From NCBI GenBank assembly GCA_036004405.1, contig DASYRM010000180.1, positions 1 through 21,153 of the forward strand: a stretch of 21,153 nucleotides of DNA, in the 5' to 3' direction. Positions 14,295 to 21,153 of the stretch are shown one piece after another (position 1 is the first letter of the stretch; each line of letters opens with the position of its first letter). Under the pieces are notes generated by a model, which saw only the letters and a list, made by a program, of their open reading frames with translations, was not told the DNA's origin and did not search any database. This stretch comes from DASYRM01 sp036004405 (GTDB lineage: Bacteria > Acidobacteriota > Vicinamibacteria > Vicinamibacterales > UBA2999). A program made the position numbers and the translations under genes.

Positions 14295-15517
14295 GACTGC
14301 CCACCGCCCGGCGGCCCCCACGCCTGCACGCCGCCGACGAACGTGCGGACGACACGGAAATTGCGATCGAGCACGGCCAGGTCGGCGGGGGCGCCCTCGG
14401 CGATGACGCCGTGGCCGGCAAGACCGAGCGCACGCGCCGGGTTGGTGGCGCACATCAGCGCCGCGTCCACCAGCGACCCTCCGAACAGGTTGACGACGTT
14501 GGCAAACGCGCGATCCATCGTCAGCGTGCTGCCGGCGAGCGTCCCGTTCTCGAGCTCGGCGGCGTAGGGGCCGACGCGAATCGTCCGCGGTCCGAGCCGC
14601 GCCGACGAACCGACGGGCAGGCCGGCGCCCGCGGTGCCGTCGGTAATGGCCAGGATGCCGCGCGGACCCTTGGCGCTCATGGCCAGACGGCACATGGCCG
14701 GGTGCACGTGGTGGCCGTCGCAGATCAGTTCGGCCACGACGTCTTCGCGCGCGAGCGCGGCACCCGGCAGTCCGGGCGCGCGATGAGCCAGCGCCGGCAT
14801 GCGGTTGAACAGGTGCGTGGCGTGCCGCGCACCGGCGTCGAAGGCGGCCATCGCCTGGTCGAAGTCGGCGCCGGAGTGGCCGAGCGACACGCGATGGCCG
14901 TCGGCGCACAGCGTGCGCACCAGGTCGATCCCTCCCTCGAGCTCCGGCGCCACGGTCACGATGCCGACGTCGGCGCGACAGGTGGCGATCACGTCGAGAA
15001 TCTCGCGGCCGGAGAACGTGGTCTCGGCGCCCGGCGCCAGCGGCGTCGAACGCGCGTCGAGATCCGCCGGCACCCGCAGGCATTCGAGCGGCTGCGCGCC
15101 GGCGTACTCCGGATTGAGGAAGTTGCTCTCGAGGTGCGCGGGCAGCACGCGCGCCACGCGCGCGGACGGCGCCAGACGGGCGCGGCCGACGGCCGCCAGG
15201 AAGCCGCGCAGCGCCGCCGGATCGCACGCGATCGACGTCGGACAGAAAGCGGTCACGCCAAACGCCGGCATGCGGCCGGCCATCTCGGCCACCGCCGCGT
15301 CGCGATCGAAGAGATCGATGCCGTCGAGCCCGTGCACGTGCACGTCGATGAATCCGGGCACGACGTAGCACTGGCGGGCGTCGACGACCTCGGCACCGGC
15401 TGTGTCCACGCGCGCGTTCGACTCCACCGCGGCGATGCGCGAGCCGTCGAGCACCAGCGATCCGCCGGTCACGATGCGATCGGGCAGGACGAGATCGCCG
15501 CCCGACAGAATGATCAC
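14252..15517 (-). CDS. nagA: N-acetylglucosamine-6-phosphate deacetylase
   Basis: 421 residues of the amidohydrolase superfamily. The metal motif VPGFIDVH60-V-H62-G is present, as are E130 (AHLES), GHSGADF, HATHLFNRMPALAHR, DGHHVHP and the catalytic Asp in ITDGTAGAG. It removes acetate from GlcNAc-6-phosphate in amino-sugar and peptidoglycan recycling. The usual EGPF stretch after the glutamate reads ESNF here. The C-terminal tail (about WGPPGGGQSWGPPSGGPSEI) is encoded by one full and one partial copy of the dispersed palindrome and lies outside the normal fold. The ATG overlaps the DUF5615 gene stop by 4 nt. No nagB or sugar transporter is in the window. Confidence 0.93.
   Translation of the reverse strand: MIILSGGDLVLPDRIVTGGSLVLDGSRIAAVESNARVDTAGAEVVDARQCYVVPGFIDVHVHGLDGIDLFDRDAAVAEMAGRMPAFGVTAFCPTSIACDPAALRGFLAAVGRARLAPSARVARVLPAHLESNFLNPEYAGAQPLECLRVPADLDARSTPLAPGAETTFSGREILDVIATCRADVGIVTVAPELEGGIDLVRTLCADGHRVSLGHSGADFDQAMAAFDAGARHATHLFNRMPALAHRAPGLPGAALAREDVVAELICDGHHVHPAMCRLAMSAKGPRGILAITDGTAGAGLPVGSSARLGPRTIRVGPYAAELENGTLAGSTLTMDRAFANVVNLFGGSLVDAALMCATNPARALGLAGHGVIAEGAPADLAVLDRNFRVVRTFVGGVQAWGPPGGGQSWGPPSGGPSEIRS
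14271..14322. repeat. Dispersed palindrome and degenerate second copy inside the nagA 3' end
   Basis: The full copy has arms GGGCCGCCT (14271-14279) and AGGCGGCCC (14282-14290), identical to 5559-5578, and is followed by CCCACG. A degraded copy, CCGCC-C-GGCGG plus CCCCCACG, follows at 14304-14322. Read on the minus strand, the two copies encode the repeated peptide WGPPxGG at the NagA C-terminus. Confidence 0.75.
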
Positions 15518-15951
15518 CGGCCCGTGGCCTCACCGGCGCGCCAGTCCACGTGCACGTGAACCTTGTGCCCTTCGAACGGCAGCGCGGGTCCTTCGGGCGC
15601 GGCGCGGAACGCATCACGATCGAGGCGCTTCAGCAACGCCGCCAGGCCGTTCTCATTGGGCGCCGTGAGCACGAGCACGCCCGGGCTCTCGGCCGGCGGG
15701 AACTTGCGGTCGTCGAGGTAGTCGCGATCGAGCGTTACCAGCGTGCGGCGAAACTGGCCGGCGAGCCGGAAGTGCAGGGTGTCCGCCGCGCGGCGGAGCT
15801 CGTCGTGCTCCGTCACGAACAGCACGTCCCACTTGAGCAGCGTACGCATCAGCGCAACGAGACGCGCGGGCATATTGGCGTCCACGTAGACGCGCGGCTG
15901 GCCGGCAATGCCGGCCACGTGCGGGCCCAGTTCAGAAGAGAGTGTTCCCAT
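15514..15951 (-). CDS. DUF5615 / PIN-like nuclease-fold protein
   Basis: 145 residues. The core VYVDANMPARLVALMRTLL...DVLFVTEHDEL...LVTLDRDYLDDRKFPP matches the DUF5615 PIN-like family, with conserved acidic residues D24 (VDAN), the E48-D50 pair and D75/D77 placed as in PIN/Mut7-C nucleases. Such proteins are often type II toxin-like RNases, but no antitoxin gene adjoins it. The C-terminal part (ALPFEGHKVHVHVDW) is an extension I do not recognise. The gene overlaps nagA by 4 nt and is likely co-translated. ATG 15951 is the first good start after the palindrome at 15966. Confidence 0.78.
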   Translation of the reverse strand: MGTLSSELGPHVAGIAGQPRVYVDANMPARLVALMRTLLKWDVLFVTEHDELRRAADTLHFRLAGQFRRTLVTLDRDYLDDRKFPPAESPGVLVLTAPNENGLAALLKRLDRDAFRAAPEGPALPFEGHKVHVHVDWRAGEATGR

Positions 15952-15965
15952 TCAGAGCCGGCCAT

Positions 15966-15993
15966 GGGCCGCCTGATGGCGGCCCCTACGTAC
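15966..15993 (+). repeat. Dispersed palindrome with CTACGTAC tail
   Basis: Arms GGGCCGCC (15966-15973) and GGCGGCCC (15978-15985) pair around TGAT, then CTACGTAC follows at 15986-15993. It differs from the 5559 copy by one loop base. It fills the gap between the deoxyhypusine-synthase-like stop (15994) and the DUF5615 start (15951), both on the minus strand, and may attenuate read-through. Confidence 0.75.
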
Positions 15994-17118
15994 TCACTCG
16001 ATCTCTGCTCGCGTAACTTCCTTCGCTTCTTTCCTCAGCGCCGACACCAGCGCGTCGCGCTTGTGGACGAGCTCCTTGCGCGGCCGGCGGTTGTTCGTCG
16101 AGCCGACGGCGTACTCGCAGAATAGCGGAAACGCGATGGTCGAGTCGGCGTACGCCACGACGGTGTCGGGCAGGACGCCCGGGTTCACTTTGCCCCAGCT
16201 CACCGCCTCGGCCGGAGTGGCGCCCGACAGCCCGCCCCACACCACCTGATCGGTGGTGATCTGGATGAAGTAGTCGTTGCCGCCCTTGGGGATGCCGTAG
16301 ACCTCCCACAGCGTCGGCTGCCCCTGCAGGTAGAAGTTCTTGGGCGAGCCGCCGCCAAGGATGACGCACCCGTTCTTCTTCCCCGCAAGGATGAACGCAC
16401 ACACCTCGTTGACGTCCTTGTTGGGATCGATCATCAGCCGGCTGTCGTTCATCAGCTCGTGGTAGGCGATGTTCATCCCGATCGAGCTGTCGCCGGGCGA
16501 CGACGTGAAGATCGGCACGCCGGCTTTTGCCGCCGCCGCCACGACCGAATACTCCTCGCATCCGGGCTGACGCTGCATCAGGTCGAGGCCGAGCGCGTAG
16601 TGCAGCTCCGAGGTGGACACCGGGCCGTTCATGCCCCAGCGGACGAGGAAGTCGCGCACGTAGGCGTCGGTCTTCAGCAGCACCGTGGCCGGGAAGAGCA
16701 CGTCGTAGATGCGGATCACGCCCTCTTCATAGAGCTCGACGTCGTTCACGAAGGGCGAGCCGCGGTGCAGTGTGAAATTCAACGCGTAGTGCAGGTCGTG
16801 ATAGAGATTGGCTCCGGTGCTGATGATGAAGTCGATCAGCCCGCGCTCCATCATCTCCACGATGCAGCCACCAAGCCCAGCCGGCGTCATCGCACCGGCC
16901 AGCGTGAGCGCGATGGTGGTGTCGTTCTCGGGCGCCAGCATCTTGTCGCTGAAGATGCGGCACGCCTCGCCCAGCCGGGCGGCGTTGAACGCCTGGAAGC
17001 CCTCGTCGATCAAATGACGCACATCTGCACTGCCGCGGGGGCGGTAGTAGCGGATCGGCTTACCGGAGAGTGTCTTGGATTTCGGCGGCTCGGGAGCACC
17101 AGGTGCACGGTACGGCAT
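15994..17118 (-). CDS. Deoxyhypusine synthase-like NAD-dependent aminobutyltransferase
   Basis: 374 residues of the deoxyhypusine synthase superfamily. In eukaryotes and archaea this enzyme moves the aminobutyl group of spermidine to eIF5A/aIF5A. Bacteria lack that substrate, and characterised bacterial homologues make polyamines such as homospermidine. Visible motifs are TLAGAMTPAGL (72-82), FIISTGANLYHDLHYAL (97-113), TSSPGDSSIGMN (205-216) and the catalytic lysine loop L254-GGGSPK260-NF. Both the NAD-binding parts and the active-site lysine appear intact. Length fits the long bacterial form. The ATG 17118 start (MPYRAPGAPEPPKSKTLSGK) gives a polar N-terminal tail. No other polyamine gene is adjacent, so the product is not fixed. 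Confidence 0.87.
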   Translation of the reverse strand: MPYRAPGAPEPPKSKTLSGKPIRYYRPRGSADVRHLIDEGFQAFNAARLGEACRIFSDKMLAPENDTTIALTLAGAMTPAGLGGCIVEMMERGLIDFIISTGANLYHDLHYALNFTLHRGSPFVNDVELYEEGVIRIYDVLFPATVLLKTDAYVRDFLVRWGMNGPVSTSELHYALGLDLMQRQPGCEEYSVVAAAAKAGVPIFTSSPGDSSIGMNIAYHELMNDSRLMIDPNKDVNEVCAFILAGKKNGCVILGGGSPKNFYLQGQPTLWEVYGIPKGGNDYFIQITTDQVVWGGLSGATPAEAVSWGKVNPGVLPDTVVAYADSTIAFPLFCEYAVGSTNNRRPRKELVHKRDALVSALRKEAKEVTRAEIE

Positions 17119-17136
17119 CGCTCAAGAGCTTAGCAT

Positions 17137-17175
17137 CGCGAAGCTGCGCCCGAATTCACGCAGCGCAGCTTCGCG
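17137..17175. repeat. Long perfect inverted repeat upstream of the deoxyhypusine-synthase-like gene
   Basis: Arms CGCGAAGCTGCGC (17137-17149) and GCGCAGCTTCGCG (17163-17175) are perfect over 13 bp, with a 13-nt spacer. It lies in the divergent gap, 19 bp upstream of the deoxyhypusine-synthase-like start and 98 bp before the sigma-54 activator. It could be an operator, or a leader hairpin on either transcript. Confidence 0.7.
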
Positions 17176-17191
17176 TAACCAGTGTTTGATT

Positions 17192-17210
17192 GCCCGCCCT
17201 TCGGGCGGGC
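17192..17210. repeat. GC-rich hairpin in the leader of the sigma-54 activator gene
   Basis: Arms GCCCGCCC and GGGCGGGC around TTC form a very stable hairpin, 63 bp before the GTG start. It resembles the dispersed palindromes in size but lacks the CTACG flank. Together with the 17137-17175 repeat it is the main structure in the 154-bp gap. Confidence 0.55.
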
Positions 17211-17272
17211 GGCTCGTGGAAAACCTGTCGCAGCGTCGTGGCTGAGCCGATACGCAAAGTGGTTATATCTGC

Positions 17273-18619
<1,347 letters not shown>

Positions 18620-18795
18620 TTTCGCACTATCTGCGCGCAAAAGCGTTCGGGGGGTGTGCCAATTCTGCACACGGCCGATAACCCCTCTGACAAGGCGCGG
18701 CGCGCTTGCTCCCGCAACCCGCGTCACCACTGCAATTTGCATTTTGTGCACTGCCTGGCTCCCGGCGGCAGGGCGGTTGCGAGAGCGAGGGTCCC
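18620..18795. promoter_or_regulatory. Gap before the subtilase, with inverted repeat GTGTGC/GCACAC
   Basis: The 176-bp gap contains GTGTGC (18654-18659) and GCACAC (18667-18672), a perfect 6-bp repeat with a 7-nt spacer, plausible as an operator. No clear housekeeping promoter is visible. The Shine-Dalgarno GAGGG lies a few bases before the subtilase ATG. Confidence 0.4.
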
Positions 18796-20751
18796 ATGGT
18801 TGCCATCCACGGACGTTACGTGCGCACGTTGGCGCTGTTCTTCCTGGCTGTCTTCGGCCTCCCAGCGCTGTCAGCGGCACAAGCCGGCGCCGTCGATCGT
18901 GCGGCATCCAAACTCGATCGCCTGCTGAGCGTCCGCGCCCGCCAGCTCACCGGCCGCTCGCGCGTGATCGTGGAGTTCTTCGGCTCGCCCGACGTGCGCG
19001 CCATCACCGCCGCGCACGGCGTGGCCACGCGGACCATGCGGGGACGCCCGGCCCACGTGGCCGACATCAGCAACCTCGATCTTTCCACTCTGGCAAAGGA
19101 TCCCCGCGTGGCGCGCGTCATGGCCGACCGCCCGGCGTTTGCCATGCTCGAGCGCACGGGAACCGCCATCGGCCTCCGCGCCACGAACCCGGGCGAGCCG
19201 GAGCCCCCTGAAACGGGATACGGCATCGGCATCGCGGTCATCGACTCCGGCGTCAACACGAGCCACGACGACCTCTGGCACTCGTCGGCCGGGCAGCGTG
19301 TGGTCGCGTTCATGGATTTCACCGTGGCCCAATCCAGCAACTGGAGCAACGTGCCCCCGCGCGACGGGTTCGGACACGGCACACACGTGGCCGGAATCCT
19401 GGCGGGGAACGGCTACGACTCGTCCGGGCGGCGGAAGGGCATCGCGCGCCGCGCCGACCTGATCGCGCTCAAAGCGCTCGACGACGACGGCCTCGGCTTC
19501 ATCAGCAGCGTGATCGAGGCGATCGACTACGCGATCGCCAACCGGACCGCGCTCGGCATTCGCGTCATCAATCTCTCGGTCGGAGCCGGCGTCTACGAGT
19601 CGTACCACACCGATCCGCTGGCCCAGGCCACCAAGCGGGCCGTCGATGCCGGCATTGTCGTCGTGGCATCAGCGGGCAACCTCGGTCAGAACGCGGCGCA
19701 CGAATCGCAGCTGGGCGGCATCACCTCGCCTGGCAATGCCCCGTGGGTGCTCACCGTGGGCGCCTCAAGTCATCAGGGCACGGTGGCACGCGGCGACGAT
19801 ACCGTGGCGGCTTTCAGCTCGCGCGGGCCCACCTGGCTCGACTTCTCGGCCAAACCCGACCTCGTGGCGCCCGGCGTGGGCATCGAGTCGCTGGCCGATC
19901 CGCACAGCGTGCTCTACAGCGAGTTGCAGAACTACCTGCTCGACGGCACGCGTGCCCTTCCCTACAAGCCGTATCTCAGCCTGACAGGTACCAGCATGGC
20001 GGCGCCGGTGGTTGCCGGCACGGTGGCGCTGATGCTCGAAGCGAACCCGTCGCTGACGCCAAACGCCGTGAAAGCCATCCTGCAATACACGGCGGAGGCG
20101 CGGCCCGGCGACTCGCCGCTCGTCTCGGGCGCCGGCTTCGTCAACGCCCGCGGCGCGCTGCGGCTCGCCCGCTTCTTCGCCAGCCCGCAGAACGGTCTGG
20201 GCGCACCCGTCGACACGATCGCCTCTCAGTCCATCACCTGGGCGCGGCATCTCATCTGGGGCAACTACCGCGTCACCGGCGGCGTGCCGCTGCCGGGCAG
20301 CAACGCGTGGGCCACGTCGGTCGCGTGGGGCGACATGCGCACGCCCGGCGGCAGCCTCGTCGTGTGGGGCGCGGCCACTCCCGACAACGTGGTGTGGGGC
20401 GAATCGGCTAACGGCAACGTCGTGTGGGGCGAGCTCACGGGCGACAACGTGGTGTGGGGCGAATCCGGCTCCGACAACGTGGTGTGGGGCGAGGCAGACG
20501 GCGACAACGTCGTCTGGGGTGAAGCAGACGCGGACAACGTGGTGTGGGGCGAAGCGTGCGGCGGCGCCAACTGCGACAACGTCGTCTGGGGCGAGAACAC
20601 CACCGACAACGTGGTCTGGGGCGAGGCGGACGGCGACAACGTGGTGTGGGGCGAAGGCAACGGCGACAACGTGGTGTGGGGTGAAGGCCTCGGCGACAAC
20701 GTCGTCTGGGGCGAGGCGCTTCGCAGCCGCCAGGTGTTGTGGCCCCGGTGA
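18796..20751 (+). CDS. Secreted S8 subtilisin-like serine protease with C-terminal VVWG repeats
   Basis: 651 residues. Signal peptide about 1-29 (ends SAAQA). A pro-region (about 40-120, VIVEFFGSPDVRAI...LAKDPRVARVMADRP) resembles an inhibitor I9-type propeptide. The S8 catalytic domain carries the triad D150 (AVIDSG), H194 (GHGTHVAG) and S400 (GTSMAAP), with oxyanion N295 (ASAGN). From residue 522 to 640 the protein consists of twelve VVWG units, mostly xxxDNVVWGE at an exact 10-residue spacing, broken once by a 4-residue insertion that carries a Cys pair (C588, C593). Looser copies (LIWGN, VAWGD) lead in, and VLWP ends it. ATG 18796 has GAGGG just upstream; the frame is open earlier without a better start. 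Confidence 0.93.
   Translation: MVAIHGRYVRTLALFFLAVFGLPALSAAQAGAVDRAASKLDRLLSVRARQLTGRSRVIVEFFGSPDVRAITAAHGVATRTMRGRPAHVADISNLDLSTLAKDPRVARVMADRPAFAMLERTGTAIGLRATNPGEPEPPETGYGIGIAVIDSGVNTSHDDLWHSSAGQRVVAFMDFTVAQSSNWSNVPPRDGFGHGTHVAGILAGNGYDSSGRRKGIARRADLIALKALDDDGLGFISSVIEAIDYAIANRTALGIRVINLSVGAGVYESYHTDPLAQATKRAVDAGIVVVASAGNLGQNAAHESQLGGITSPGNAPWVLTVGASSHQGTVARGDDTVAAFSSRGPTWLDFSAKPDLVAPGVGIESLADPHSVLYSELQNYLLDGTRALPYKPYLSLTGTSMAAPVVAGTVALMLEANPSLTPNAVKAILQYTAEARPGDSPLVSGAGFVNARGALRLARFFASPQNGLGAPVDTIASQSITWARHLIWGNYRVTGGVPLPGSNAWATSVAWGDMRTPGGSLVVWGAATPDNVVWGESANGNVVWGELTGDNVVWGESGSDNVVWGEADGDNVVWGEADADNVVWGEACGGANCDNVVWGENTTDNVVWGEADGDNVVWGEGNGDNVVWGEGLGDNVVWGEALRSRQVLWPR
20356..20715 (+). 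repeat. 30-bp tandem repeat encoding the VVWG array
   Basis: Twelve in-frame units at 30-bp spacing share the core GACAACGTGGTGTGGGGCGA with mainly third-position changes (GTC for GTG). One unit spacing is 42 bp because of the insertion coding CGGANC. The high nucleotide identity suggests growth by slippage or gene conversion while the peptide is kept. Confidence 0.9.
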
Positions 20752-20786
20752 CTTGCGAACGGGCCCGAAACAGTCAGGAGACGATC

Positions 20787-20825
20787 ATGAGAAAAGCGCG
20801 CATCACGATCATCTGGCTTCCGTAG
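20787..20825 (+). pseudogene. Truncated gene start, 12 codons
   Basis: ATG 20787 has an excellent Shine-Dalgarno (AGGAG, 6-nt spacing) and begins a typical N-terminus (MRKARITIIWLP), but hits TAG after 12 codons. It then runs into a 9-bp repeat array. It looks like the remnant of a gene downstream of the subtilase, though a functional short peptide cannot be ruled out. Confidence 0.35.
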
Positions 20826-20833
20826 AACCTGGA

Positions 20834-20878
20834 GGCGGAGGGGGCGGAGTAGGCAGAGTGGGCTGAGCAGGCTTCAGC
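20834..20878. repeat. Degenerate 9-bp tandem repeat, five units
   Basis: Units starting GGC recur every 9 bp: GGCGGAGGG, GGCGGAGTA, GGCAGAGTG, GGCTGAGCA and GGCTTCAGC. The array fills the gap between the truncated ORF and the end of the methyltransferase gene. Its right half doubles as a hairpin, GGGCTGA (20860-20866) and TCAGCCC (20874-20880), that contains the stop codon of the minus-strand gene and may end its transcription. Confidence 0.6.
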
Positions 20879-21153
20879 CCCGCCGCACTCCCAACCAGCG
20901 CGGCACGCCGGCCCGGTAGCGGGTCCAGGCGTCGCCGTGCGTGCGCGCGAGCCACGGCTCCTCGCCGAAGACCACGCGCGCGTGAAACGCCAGCATGACG
21001 GCGAGCGCGTACACCGCGAGCGCTCGCGACCGGAATCCCACGGTCCAGCCGCACAGGATCAGGACCACCGAGACGTACATCGGATTGCGCGAGAAGCGAT
21101 ACAGCCCGCCCACCACCAGGTGCCGCGGCGGCGACCACGGCGCCAGCGTGCCG
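20874..21153 (-). CDS. Isoprenylcysteine carboxyl methyltransferase-like membrane protein, 5' end cut by window edge
   Basis: Only the C-terminal 92 or so codons are inside the window; the gene starts beyond the right edge. The visible part has the ICMT/phospholipid methyltransferase signature PPRHLVVGGLYRFSRNPMYV, two hydrophobic helices (VVLILCGWTV and ALAVYALAVMLAFHARVVF), and the EEPWL...Y closing segment (GEEPWLARTHGDAWTRYRAGVPRW). Bacterial members of this SAM-dependent family have varied or unknown substrates; true prenylcysteine substrates are unlikely. The gene converges on the subtilase. Confidence 0.85.
   Translation of the reverse strand, partial: GTLAPWSPPRHLVVGGLYRFSRNPMYVSVVLILCGWTVGFRSRALAVYALAVMLAFHARVVFGEEPWLARTHGDAWTRYRAGVPRWLGVRRG

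Noticed and set aside
14411..15559. 382-codon plus-strand open frame
   Set aside because: Antisense shadow of nagA with no recognisable motif.
4359..17210. CRISPR array
   Set aside because: The repeated palindromes are far apart at gene ends, vary in stem sequence and have no regular spacers or cas genes.
18766..18781. Sigma-54-like -24/-12 promoter (CGGCAGGGCGGTTGCG) before the subtilase
   Set aside because: GG and GC spacing fit, but transcription would start about 4 nt before the ATG and omit the Shine-Dalgarno, so it is probably chance in GC-rich DNA.
20265..20699. Minus-strand repetitive protein with SPHTTLS units
   Set aside because: It is the reverse reading of the VVWG repeat DNA; the subtilase frame is real and the repeat explains the pattern.

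Overview
This is a GC-rich bacterial window with dense, mostly intact genes and Gram-negative traits: an outer-membrane beta-barrel, c-type cytochrome and Sec signal peptides. The gene content fits Acidobacteriota, possibly Vicinamibacteria: a Reg_prop/Y_Y_Y sensor kinase, a COG3488-type di-heme protein, a DGPF/YCII protein, and a subtilase ending in VVWG repeats. That placement is inference. I found no tRNA, rRNA, CRISPR array, transposase or phage gene.

Layout. (1) 1-340: the end of an unrecognised gene. (2) 338-5550: a metal-homeostasis/redox region. mntH and a universal stress protein run leftward. A divergent ORF, starting about 60 bp away, joins a complete DtxR/MntR-like regulator in frame to an outer-membrane porin, and is followed tightly by a CuA-type cupredoxin and a di-heme cytochrome. 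The shared promoter gap has a perfect 7-bp inverted repeat beside a strong mntH promoter. (3) 5551-8884: gph and queD leftward; then queC, a 4-TM protein and a class D beta-lactamase rightward, coupled by 4- and 3-nt overlaps; then a small secreted protein. (4) 8932-12506: a NarL-type response regulator and a large Reg_prop sensor kinase. (5) 12696-17118: a DGPF protein, a small membrane protein, a HExxH protein, nagA, a DUF5615 PIN-like protein and a deoxyhypusine-synthase-like enzyme. (6) 17273-20751: a sigma-54 activator with an N-terminal winged-helix-like region, and a secreted subtilase with twelve VVWG repeats. (7) The right edge cuts an isoprenylcysteine-methyltransferase-like gene.

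Two things stand out. First is the regulator-porin fusion and the metal/redox cluster around it: mntH-usp diverging from regulator::porin - CuA - di-heme cytochrome, with an operator-like site between. Second is a family of short GC-rich palindromes spread through the gene borders, several followed by CTACGTAC. Their stems differ but keep pairing. Several copies have become part of genes: the N-terminus of the di-heme cytochrome, the stop of gph, the C-terminus of nagA and probably the start of the HExxH gene.
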